A stretch of DNA of 64,000 bases, from contig CM054182.1 in NCBI GenBank assembly GCA_028829895.1, positions 64,134,379-64,198,378 on the forward strand, in the 5' to 3' direction. Position numbers and translations under genes: made by a program. Under the pieces are notes generated by a model. It worked only from the letters and a program-made list of their open reading frames with translations, was not told the DNA's origin and made no database searches. This document shows, piece after piece, positions 1-40,348 of this stretch (position 1 is the stretch's first letter; each line of letters begins with the position of its first letter). This DNA is from Sinotaia quadrata (taxonomy: Eukaryota; Mollusca; Gastropoda; Architaenioglossa; Viviparidae).

Positions 1-28484
<28,484 letters not shown>

Positions 28485-30980
28485 TATAGCGGAAGCGCTG
28501 TCGTGCCCATGCCATCAACTGTGATAAACAACGAACAGAAGCTGTTGCATTCAGACTGTCGACAAAATGTTTCATAGGATGTTTATTGGTTGCTATGTTT
28601 ATATGCAAATGTAACCACGTTTACGTAATGACGTCGATTAAAGAGGTTTTCGTATACATGTACGTATCTAAAACTCAGGCAAGTGTTGCTTTTATTTTTT
28701 AATTTTCATATTACGTGGGGATTTTCCATAACCTCGGTTCAGAGTATGTCAGTTCGTTTCATACGAAATGGAGAAAAGCACCAATATGTAGTGTTAAGAA
28801 AATGAACTGTATTTGTTGCATTCAAACCAACTTTCTTGAATTAACTTCTTATAACTACGTCTGTTTACAGCTCTGACATACTGTGAATTGAAAGTGACTG
28901 GCAACAGTTCACTCAAGTGAGTTGAGCGTTGTTTTTGACTTTTCGAAAGCTGAATAGCAAATCTTTGCAACTTGCAGGCCAACGCGTTGCCACACTTTCC
29001 CTGTTTACGTCAGAGTCTGTCAAGGTCATGTCGTTACGTCACGGTCGAGATGCTATTATGTCAAAGCGATGGGAACGGTTTTTCGTATAAGTTTATGTTT
29101 CTAAGGAAAATGTGTTTCAGTTACCGGTGATTGAAGTCCGAGTGCACATAACACAGAGAATGAGAGACTTCACCAGACCCCATGTAAATGCTATTGATTG
29201 TTACCGCCATCTTAAAAATGATTCCATAAAGTTAAATAACGTTTTGGGTCCTTATTTAATGACTCTCATTGTATTTATTGTAATCAGTTCAGTCTATCCT
29301 GTTGTGAACTTGACCTTTCTTTTCCACCTCCATCCCCTGTAATCAGTTTCTTGTCGTCTTTTCTGTACATCTTTAATTTCTATCACCCACCCCCACTATC
29401 ACCCTCCACCCCTTTTTTCTTGTCAGCATCAGATCGCATGACTACTTGTAGTGTTTGTACTGTAATGCTGAAAATCTTTAGCTTACATAAATTTAATGTT
29501 TTAATTGAGTGTGCATAATTGTTAATGCACTTCGAGTACAGTTCTGGAAACTGCATTACCTTGACTTCAGAGTAGTCTCCACTTGCTGAGAGTATGCTCG
29601 CTTTGTTTATCTAGTCACGTGTTCAGTCTTTTAATGCTGATTTTTTAAAAATTGTATTTTGGATATTTATTAAGTTTATTAGCGTTGGTTGGACATACTA
29701 TTTAAGCTTTCTTGTCTTATATATACATTTTAAAAAAAATAATTGACTCTGATTTTATTTTGTTTCGTTTGGCATCGATTAGTTTTAGAGTTGCTTTTGA
29801 AAGTATTCTTTGTTTCGTTTCATTTTTTTTCCTGTTATTTGTTATTTACAATAGTATTTTAAAATAATTTTACTTCTCTTAATTTAATTTCATTAAAAAA
29901 TAATTTGATTTATTTTAATTATATAAATTAACTGTATAGACCTATACTCTTTTATTTATTTATGTGATTTCTATTTATTTTGTAATGAAATAAAATCTGA
30001 GCTGAAAATCAAATGTTATGTCAGCACGCACGCTAGAACCTTAGCAAATATTATTTTTCTAAAATGTTTGATTACACTTATCAAATGTCTTAATCCAAGA
30101 AATGCCAATTGTATTGAAAGGTTTAGGTGATATGTGTATGTACTACTGTAACTAGTTAATATGTTTATTGCATTTTAAATGTGTGCATATATATAGAGAT
30201 ATCCACAAGATTGTGTTCCTTAATAAATGCATTTTAATTAGAAATAATAATTCAAAGTATTCTGTACATCAACGACAATCTTATGTTTTAATTAAAAAAA
30301 TAAATCTTAAAGTTCAGTGATATGATATTTTGTGATGAAATAAAGAAATGGCTGCTATCACGAACTATTCTCTAATTACAAAAATATGACAAATTTCCTA
30401 GGTGAGGATTTCGGCTGATTTCTTCCCAGCTGTTGCATTACATAGTGAACGAAAGATAAATATCAGCATATGTGTGTGGGGGGAGAAAGAGAGAGAAATG
30501 CATTTGAATAATTTTTATAAATAGTAGCTAAAGGATAACAAAGAGTGTGGATTAGTGACAGCGAAATATTTTGTATGCAATTCAGAATTTTTCATGCATT
30601 ACACTTCGTCAGAAAAAAAAAATTTGTAACTTGTCTAAGTTTTTTCAACTGATTTAGAATAATCTTGCACACTGCTAAATTCGAAAATGACATCCGTTTA
30701 TTTTTATCAGGTCAGATTTTTGTGCTAAATCGATTTTTTAAAAATCCGATCTTATAACTAAATCGATTACATTTTCGTAACATTATTAGGCAATTTTGTA
30801 AAAATATTTCTCTTCCAAAATAGGTTTTTAAATTAAAAAATAAATAAAATTTTTTAAAATCGTTTTCTAACACAATTCATTTCTTAAATGTTATGAAAGT
30901 TGATTAGTGTACATTGAATAGTAGACATTGATAAAGATAAGTACATATAAATTCAATATTAGGTCATCATTGTTCAAAAT
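28485..30980 (+). other. chs 3' UTR and flank
   Basis: No coding potential is visible and the sequence becomes strongly AT-rich. Candidate polyadenylation hexamers on the plus strand are ATTAAA at 28637 and AATAAA at 29989; which is used cannot be told from sequence. Confidence 0.5.
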
Positions 30981-32120
30981 TCAGGGCATGAACTTCCGTC
31001 TCTTCGAACTTCTAGAATGCTCAGTAGTAGGAATGTCTCTCTTTAGAGTCCAACAGTAATCAGCCATTATGACTGCATCCCAGCGTATCTGATACCTGGT
31101 TTCCATTTCTTTCATATCCTGATGAAATCTCTTCCCTTGCTCGTCGTTCATTGATCCTAGATTTTCGGGAAACCGATCCATATGTGAGAATAAGTAATTC
31201 ATTTTGATGCTCATGTTGCATCCAATGTTTCTGAAAGCAGTCAGCATATTGGCAACATGCTCTGCGTAGTTCCCCCTGGCCTTATTGTTGGCAAGAAAAT
31301 TTTTCAGAACAAAAGCCTTCCATGCTTCCAGTTCCACTTCGTTCATTGAGTTTTCAAACTCTGGATCTCTGATTAGCTTACGGAGTTGTGGACCATCAAA
31401 AAATGCCAGATTTCAACTTCGCAATGGTCAACCCTGGAAAAGCATGGCACAAGTTAGCGAAACAGCCACCATCCTTGTCCAGAGCTTTGGTGAACTGTTT
31501 GATTAAACCAAGCTTAATGTGCAGCGGTGGGAAAAGTATCTTGTCTCTGTCCACCAGAGGGTTGTTTATGAGGTTCTTTGCTTTGCAAGGTACCAATTCC
31601 TCCCGTACAGGCCAGTCCTGCTTCGTGTAATGCTGAGCTTTGTCCCTACTATACTATGCACAGAAAGCACGGGTACTTGGTGAACCCAGACTTTTATCCC
31701 AACAAAAAGTTTACCATCTTCAGGTCAACACAAAGTAACCATCCATGCTGATTATAACGAATTTTCTCCAGCACGTACTTCACCGCTCCATACTTCTCCT
31801 TCAGTGTAGTCGAGTGAGCTAGAGGTACAGAGGCAAACTGGTTACCATTGTGTAGCAGAACACATTTCAGAGATCGCTTGCTGCTGTCAATGAACAATCT
31901 CCAATCTTCAGGTTTATACTATGGCACTCCAAGCTTGTGCAGAAACTGCGCAATATCTATACAGTACACCAGGTCGGTTCCCTCGCAAACCATAGGAATT
32001 CCGAACTTCAGACAACTCTTCTTACCCTTGGTCCAACGACGCAGATACTCGGTGCGTGTCTTGCATACCATGTGTGGCGCCCAAACTTTATCCTGATCAC
32101 CAAGTTTATACCAAAATAAG
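30981..32120 (-). pseudogene. Decayed conserved repeat-associated protein
   Basis: On the minus strand, from 32120 down: LGDQDKVWAPHMVC, WTKGKKSCLKFGIPM, LFIDSSKRSLKCVLLHNGN, LVDRDKILFPPLHIKLGL and finally LFSHMDRFPENLG, RFHQDMKEMETRYQ and RKFMP with a stop at 30981. I recognise this as a multicopy family of uncharacterised proteins common in invertebrate genomes, probably carried by mobile elements; no enzymatic function is known to me. The copy is dead: in-frame TAG at 31921-31919, another stop near 31655, a frame change near 31690 and an extra T in a homopolymer near 31397. No terminal repeats were found. Confidence 0.7.
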
Positions 32121-32464
32121 AATGGTAAGAACGATTACTGGATTTCTGTTAGAACCAACAGATGTAGATGTAGCAAAATACATCGGGTTCATTTTTGCAA
32201 TGTCTTATGGCCGATTCCATTTCATTAGATAAAGAAGAAAAATATCAATTATTCAAAACTTAGCTTATGTAACCTCTTTATAATTATGTAAACCAACTTG
32301 TTTATTTAAAGAAATAAGAAAGAATTTTACATCGTATAAATAGAAAATACCTTAATGTACAAAAATCAATATAATGTGGCAATACTTAAAAACGTTGATC
32401 AAAACTAGATCAATAAGTTGACCTGATTGAACAAAACCGATGTCATTTTTGGATTCAGCACAAT

Positions 32465-32945
32465 AAAACTGATAAAGTGCCAGTAAATCTTGTAGTAAAA
32501 GCAATAGATCTACATTGAAACAATTTAACTATACGCTTGTAGTAAAACCAGTAGATCTACATTGATGAAATGCCAGTAAATCTTGAAGTAAATCCAATAG
32601 ATCTACATTGATTAAATGCCAGTAAATCTTGTAGTAAAGCTAATGTATCTACATTGATATAATGTCACTATACGCTTGTAGTGAAAGCAATAGATCTACA
32701 TTGATTAAATGCCAGTAAATCTTGTAGTGAAAGCAATAGATCTACATTGATGAAATGCCAGTAAGTCTTGTGTTAAAAGCAATAGATCTACATTGATATA
32801 ATGTCACTATATACGCTTGTCGAAAATCCAAGAGATCTACATTGATGAAATGAAACAAATCTTGTAGTAAAACCAATAGATCTACATTGATACTATGCCA
32901 GTATTGACCTGTGTTAAAGCTAAAAGGCCTACATTGATGCCACTT
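32465..32945 (+). repeat. About 45-bp minisatellite
   Basis: Units AATAGATCTACATTGATGAA then ATGCCAGTAAATCTTGTAGT, about ten copies with scattered changes. Confidence 0.85.
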
Positions 32946-33309
32946 CCTTTTAGTAAACCCTAAATGCAAAAAGGACTGGATATGTGTCTGTTACAGTAAC
33001 AACACATTCACTCTTCATTTGCTTTTAGTGCACTTCAACATACACTTACTATTAAAAAAAACGGAATATAATTAAAACTTTGGCAAAATGGACAAAACTA
33101 ATATATGCATACGTACAGAAATACATATACAGAGATATATAATAATCCATAACAAATTGAATAATACATATTAATAATCACGTACAATAACACGTACTAT
33201 ATATATTAATAAGTGTGATTTCTTTCTTAAATAAATACAAATTATTAAAATGCTTATTGTTTTGTATGACTTCTGTGGTATGAAATAAAGAAATGAGTGT
33301 TTGATGCTA

Positions 33310-33600
33310 TCGCCACCCTAGTTAATGGTTATCATTATTATTAGTTAATCATCCATAACTAATTGCAAGTGATGAGAATCTTAATTTATGTCATTAATAG
33401 TTCTCCAGAAGACACGACTCGTCTCTCTTACTTGGTGGATATGCGGACACTGTGAACGTTTTCTCTCTTCCACAATTTTAAAGACAAATATTTACCATCA
33501 CACAATATTTCTGTAGGTGGAAACTTCTTAGAAAAGATATGTCCATCTTTAATTTATATTTAGCAAGCCTTCATCCACTCACTATCTTTCCAACATATGG
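33310..33600 (-). repeat. Inverted copy of the 8.7-9.0 kb repeat
   Basis: The minus strand matches 8720-9000: GCTAAATAT, TTTCNACCTACNGAAATA, GAGAGAAAAC, GTGTCTTCTGGAGAA and AATTAGTTATGGATGATTAA all occur in order. Confidence 0.7.
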
Positions 33601-33819
33601 TTAAATGGAGTTATAGAGATTATAGCTTGTGTTTGTACATAATATGTTTGTACATAAACTTGTCTAGGCATAGCCGTTGTTCACAAGCTTTTATAGCAAA
33701 GATACAAAATGATTGTCACAAAGGGATTGTCAGTTTCACGTGTTTCTCTTACACGTTGTAGAACACTGATGAGATGCTATATTTTCTCTCCATGCTAATC
33801 TGATGGTCTGCCTATTCAC

Positions 33820-34350
33820 TCTCTGAGGCAGAACAACAATGTAGCAATCTCCAGCAACTTCCTTGTACCAGAAATTCCATGATATAGTCAGCATACCTTT
33901 CCAACATACATCTACAGAGTGCAGTGTTTCCTTATGGGTACACACTGGGGTTAGAAACTTCTTGAATCTGCCACGGTTGTAGCGGTTTATATAACCAGGA
34001 GATTCAGATAAAAAATTAAAAAATGCTGCTATTCCCTGAAAAATACAATCAGGGAACAAACACTAATTTTCCAGTTTATTCATCTATAATTCCATTCTTT
34101 CTTACATTTAGGTTTCAACTTACAGTTTCCTATAACTATATAACAGTTTTCTATAACAGTATTTGTTAGCCCAATACATGCACACAGCATAATAGTTTAA
34201 GAACAGGTTTACTAGAAACAATGTGAAGTGTTTAGCATTCTATATATAAGCATCATATCTTAGAATTTTAGAAATAATAGTCTACTCACATAACACATCT
34301 CTACATAAAATACAAGTATAACATATCAATAGCAAAAATGCAGGAATAGG
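33820..34350 (-). repeat. Interspersed repeat, copy 1
   Basis: Collinear with 50150-50665 in the same orientation (GTACCAGAAATT, TATAGTCAGCATACC / TGTAGTCAGCATACC, ACAATCAGGGAACAA / ATAATCAGGGAACAA, CACTAGAAACAATG-type blocks). The minus strand is open for 107 codons (34059-33736) in this copy but broken in the other, so it may be the remnant of a transposon gene I do not recognise. Confidence 0.6.
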
Positions 34351-35928
34351 CATCATAGAGTGCCAAATCTATCCGGGAATATAATCCCTTTCCCTAAAAG
34401 TAAGTTGGAATGAACGCACTTGACATAAGTCATTCATAACTCGAAAGACGAAACTAAACGAGGGTGTAAAACAGTCACGCAATGAGATAAAAGAGAATAA
34501 AATGCGTATGATAAAATTAGAAACATTTACTATTGTTATATACTTTAATTTAAGTTAAACCAAATTAAGTATTTTTAAAATATTTTTTTTTACCTTTTCA
34601 GCAAAAATTTATAGCAAGTTCCTGTTCATTGAATGACTGGCTTTTACCACTTCCTGTCTAAAAAAAGTATTTCAGTGCCTCTAGCTATGAGGACAGCAAA
34701 AGCAACTATGATGCACTTTGGCATGCTTGGACGCACTTGCACAGCCTGCTTAGTTAGTCACGTGGTCAGTAGGCTAAATGTTTAGTTAAGTATTTTAACT
34801 TGACCCAGAGTAAATTGGCCATTTTACCTAAGCAGTGGTGAAATTGCTGAAAGATTGGCACTGAGTCTTGGGTGGTGATGCTTTAATTAGGAAAAACAAA
34901 AGTGTACAAGACATTTTATCTGAAATTTACTCCTGGCTTTCTTTCTTCATTCAATTTTATAAATTAATTATGAGGAGGGTACTGCTTGTGCCATTTCAAT
35001 CACCAGTTTATTTAAATCATGTCTCATTCAGGATAAGCATGTCGATGCTTTTTCCTTGGGTAAAATTTCTGATTTGAAGGATAATTTCTCTGCTGATTCC
35101 TCAGAATGGCAAACAAAGCAGTGGAAACAGATCTTGATGGCTTAAAGCTGTTATATGTAGAAATGATTAGGTTGGTAGAATTTACGTATTTAGCAGAATT
35201 ATTTCTTTAATGGGAAAACGACGACGATTCTAGTGAAAGAGTGTTAACTGAATAATTTTTCTCTGTCTTCCTAAGTCTTCTATATGGCTGTTATTTATCC
35301 ATGGTTATGTGCATGGAGAGACAAGGGAAATAGAATATGAACCAAAATCTATAAATCTTGTTGACAGTGTCCTGTGGGGGTGGTGAAAGTGATTTAAAGT
35401 ATGTAGAGCGTGTCTCTGTTAAATGAAAAATAGGAGCCATTTTGCTTGGACAAGCAATGTAAGTGCGCGGTGCTTTAAAATAAATTATTATTAAAGCACT
35501 CTTACGTATCAATCAGGGCGACATTTCAGAGTAGCTGCCTCAAACTTGTTCAGTGGTGTTGAATTAGAAATGCATCTGTTCTGTCAGTGAAATACTACAT
35601 GTCCAGTACACAACATAACCTCTTTCATCCCAATGTCTGCTGCAATTTCAAAACATGGTCATTCGAAAGACATCATAACTCATTTAATTATGAAGACACC
35701 CTCTTGCCTGAAAGAAGAAATAGAAAACATCTCAAATTTCCAAGGTTAAATTTGTTGTAAACAAGGAAAAAGAAAATATAATAAAACAAATCATTCAGCC
35801 AAATAAATGTATAAGAAAACCCAGCCAATTTTAACTTTTAATAGAGTCATATTGAACTAATAAACAGTTTCACCATTAGCGTACAACTTGCAAGAAGATC
35901 TATAAATGTCTATTTTTGAATACAATGC
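34350..35928 (+). other. Intergenic, unassigned
   Basis: AT-rich sequence downstream of the minus-strand gene. No exon, RNA gene or tandem array recognised. Confidence 0.5.
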
Positions 35929-35934
35929 TTTATT
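35929..35934 (-). terminator. Polyadenylation signal AATAAA (pseudoprotease gene)
   Basis: AATAAA on the minus strand (TTTATT on plus), about 110 bases past the stop codon at 36043; the nearest canonical hexamer. Confidence 0.6.
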
Positions 35935-36042
35935 TCCAAAATATGAACAACAATAAACAATTTCCTCCTCGGTTAATTTGTAATTGTTATAATGCTACAT
36001 GAAATGTTGAATACGATTGCTGACGGCTGACAAAAATCTGCT

Positions 36043-36198
36043 TTACGCTGAAGCAGAGAAACCAGTCAGAGTGCCACCTGTCAAGTCAAGGGAGACAAAT
36101 GTGTTGCCAGACACGCAACCAAATTTCGTGGACAGGCCTACGACCACAGAACTGCCAGAAGTGGTGTCAGTACAGAAGATAGGAGCTCCTTCGTCGCC
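36043..36198 (-). CDS. Pseudoprotease exon 6 (Ser-195 region, stop)
   Basis: Starts GDEGAPIFC (active enzymes: GDSGGPLVC), continues VVVGLSTKFGC (GVVSWGxGC equivalent), TFVSLDLTGG and ends GFSASA with TAA at 36045-36043. Acceptor TTCATAG, phase 0, 52 codons including stop. Confidence 0.88.
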   Translation of the reverse strand, partial: GDEGAPIFCTDTTSGSSVVVGLSTKFGCVSGNTFVSLDLTGGTLTGFSASA

Positions 36199-39100
36199 CT
36201 ATGAACGAAAGAATAATAAATTAAGCAAACAGGAACAACTCTTTATATTATTTTGAAAATGTAACTTTTAATAATAGAGAGTCTGCATCTTAGATCCCAG
36301 TTTCAACAGGGTTGAATAGGTCACAGAGTTCAGATGCTATGTTTTGGATAAGAGGTCTATGACCACATGACATTGTGCATAAAACGAATCAGTTTACAAA
36401 ATGTACGCAGCAAAGATCTTTGAGTGTTGATTGCTGAGGTCGATTCAAACGTGCATTATGAATCTGTACTTTAATGAACAGGCGGGTCACATTTAGGCGA
36501 ATGCTATTTATACCGGAAGTGCACTCACCCCGCACGTAGCACCATCACTGGTAGTACACGTGTAGATGGAAGTGGAATCGAGGGTCCCGACAGGGTCCGT
36601 GGCATTGAGTGTTGACAGAATATAGTCACAACAGGGAAGCAGAGCGCTGCTAATCAGTGAGATTTGGTTCAGTACTCCGGTGTATTCCGCTGAGATAGTA
36701 AGATGCATTATTAACCTATAGCGCGCGCACACACACACACACACAGAGCAGCACTTATACACACAAATACAATTATGTGTACACATATACATAGTGCCAT
36801 TGATAGATACTTTTTATTATATTATAAAACTGGTTAATATCCTGATTTCAGAGCACACATCAGTAAAACATCAATATACAACCATATTATATATAACTAG
36901 ATGGCTTTAGCGTCACAGTGCCGTTAATGCCAGTTGTAATAATGTGCATCTAAATGTCAGTAATTAATAAAGTACTACTAAATGTCAGTCAGTTATAAAA
37001 TGAGTCTAAATGTCAGTCAGTAATAATGTGCCACTAATTGTCTATAATAATGTGCCATTAAATACCAGTCATTAATAACGTGCCACTAAATGTCAGTAAG
37101 TAATAATGTGCCACTAAATGCCTAAAATAATGTGCCATTAAATACCAGTCATTAATAACGTGCCACTAAATGTCAGTAAGTAATAATGTGCCACTAAATG
37201 CCTGAAATAATGTGCCATTAAATACCAGTCATTAATAAGTGCCACCAAATGCCAGTCACTAATAATGTGCCACTAAATTTCAGTCAGTAATAATGTGCCA
37301 CTAAATGCCTGTCAGTAATAATGTGCCTTAACATATCAGCAAGTGACACTAAACTCATAAAAGTGAAATATTTTTTTCCATAAGTGCTTCTTTCGTGAAG
37401 AGGCGGGAAAACTGATATATTTATTTTATTATTTTAATGTAAATATTGCTGTTAATTGCAAACTCAATCTTTGCATTTATTGTGATAAGTAAAATAAAAT
37501 AACGTTTGCTTTTGTAGCTTCTAGCAATGTAGCGAAATTGTAAATATTTCTATTCAAAATCTTTGTAGCTTCTAGCAATATAGCGTAATTGTAAAGATTT
37601 CTATGCAAAATCTTTGTATTGTTTCCAGAATTGCAGTTTAATAATCGCGTGGGCAGGCCAAATACTACTACTACTATTACTACTACCATCACCACCACCA
37701 CTACTACTGCTTTACCCATACCTTTATCACATTAAATCATTACTAATGCTGCTTTACCATACCTTTATCACATTAAATCATTACTAATGCTGCTTTACCA
37801 TACCTTTATCACATTAAATCATTACTAATGCTGCTTTACCATACCTTTATCACATTAAATCATTACTAATGCTGATTTAGGCAGAGTATGACTAACGATG
37901 CCGACGATAAGTAAGAATTAAATCACGTGATTTTAATTCGCCTCGGTATCCTGCACTAGCAGTCATGTAAATAGGAGTCACGTGTCTGTAAGTCACGTAT
38001 CATTGTACTCACGAGTAATAGTGTCATTCCCGCCATAGCTCACGACCTTGCACGTGCTGGTGTCAACTGTCATGCTGGAATCGTATATGGTGGCGCCAGT
38101 CGAGGTGCTACAGGCACTCAGGTCCAGAGGGGTGGCCAGAGTTATGGAGGTTGTACCATCCCCGTTGTCTACACCTGTCGAAAACATAGGCCATGTTCAT
38201 ATGTTACAGACGTCATGTTCACTTGCTACAGAGGTCATGTTCAGATTTATAGGGTTATGCTCATATGTTACAGATGTCATGCTACGGAGATGAAAATATA
38301 TCGAGCTATATATAGTAATAGAAGATAAATTTGTATTTGTGTCCTTGATTGGTTTTAACACTCTAAACAATAAGTATAATAATATAATAATTATAAAGTA
38401 ATATAATATAATATAATATAATATAATATAATATAATATAATATAATATAATATAATATAATATAATATAATATAATATAATATAATATAATATAATATA
38501 ATATAATATAATATAATATAATATAATATAATATAATATATAAATTAACAAGTCTGAAGGAAGGTCATTAACTGCTGACCTAACTGATATATATTAACCC
38601 CTCCTGCATTGTACTGAGAGCAGTGAAAAGATGGAAACTGTCAGGACAAGAGTTCCAGTAACGAGACAACAGCGGCGTGCACTGGGAAAATGCATACATA
38701 GTATTATTGTGATGGATTACTTCCTCTGAGGGCAAACTACTCTCCTTGTTTCTTTTTTATTTTACATTCTAGTTCGTTCTATTTTCTATAATTGATATTA
38801 ATATTGTGTAGAATGCAACCGCCTGTGTAGTCAACCATAGTGACAGTTTCACACATCGTGCACAGCGAGAGGAATGTAGGTTAAGTAGCCTGGACCATTA
38901 ATTGATGCGTGGAGTGTAAAAGATGGGGGTTTGATTAATATATGTGGGTGAAGTTAACCGAACGCACTGTAACCATATATGGGCATTTGAGTTCTGTTCA
39001 AGACGCAGGCAGAACTGTAGACAAAACCCAGTTAGGTATTTGTGACACTTCTGGACACCCTTCACTCGTTATGATTATTATTTATTAATTAATAACACAT

Positions 39101-40276
39101 AACTAATTACAAGTGATCGGGAATGTTAATTTATAGTTATTAATAATTCTCAAACAAAACCAACACTGTCATACACTTGGCAGATTATAAAGGTTCTCGT
39201 AAAACTCTACTCTTTAGACAGTAATAAGACCGACGTTTTAATTCAGTAGCGGACACTAATAAGACCGACGTTTTAATTCAGTAGTGGACAGTAATAAGAC
39301 AGACGTTTTAATTTAGTAGCGGACAATAATAAGACCGACGTTTTAATTCAGTAGCGGACAATAATAAGACAGACTTTTAGACTTTTAATTCAGTAGCGGA
39401 CAATAAAAAAATGGATTGGTGACATTTTTCATTATACTAAGCATTTTGATTTCCTGGGGAAAGTTTCGGTTCTTGAAAAACACTGTTTAAACTACTGAAA
39501 CCAATCTGTCTTTAAGAATCTGTAGTACTCAATTCGTCACTCAATCTTTCATTTTCTTCTTACCGCGTATAGAAACCTTAAGATACTGTCATTTTCTTGT
39601 TACTGCCTATAGAAACTTTAAGACACTATCATTTTCTTAATTAATTAATTGAAGAGGCGTGTGACCGTCATATTCGTAATTAATTAATTATTTGAAGAGA
39701 ATTGAAACTGACATTTTGCAAAAGCAATTGATGAGAATAGAAACTGTGATATTTCTTAATTAATTAATTGAAGAGAATTGAAACTAATTTTCAAAATTAA
39801 TTCATTCGAGAGAAATGAAACCGTTGTTTTCATAATTAATCAATTTTAGAGAATTGAAAAGAGTGATTTTGTAAATAATTAAATTTGAAAAGAAGCAGCA
39901 ATTTTCATAATTAATTAATTACTTGAATAAAACGGAAACCGACATTTTCGTAATTAATTGTTTGAATAGAATTGAAATAGTTACAATGAATATCTTTAGT
40001 TTGACTAAAACTACATTTCAGTTTATTAAAATAATTTGGACGTCAAAACCAGTTGTGATGGTTATAGAATAAAGCTTACCAGAGTTTTTTTCTGATGGAT
40101 AAAGTGCGAATGAAGTTAAGAATATGCTAAACTGGAACAAAGCGGGTTAATGACTTATACCAAGTAGGACCCAGATTAAATAACAATGCGTCATATCCGG
40201 CCCGATGCGATCTGACGTCATAAATCATGTGGAATTTGGCTAAATCTTTTAATTTATTTTTTAAAATATATATTAT

Positions 40277-40348
<72 letters not shown>

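Noticed and set aside
36508..36528. Reading pseudoprotease exon 5 through to a stop (GVSALPV)
   Set aside because: It would end the protein before the catalytic-Ser block. A strong GTGAGT donor and an in-phase exon at 36198-36043 encoding GDEGAP and the missing cysteines make splicing far more convincing.
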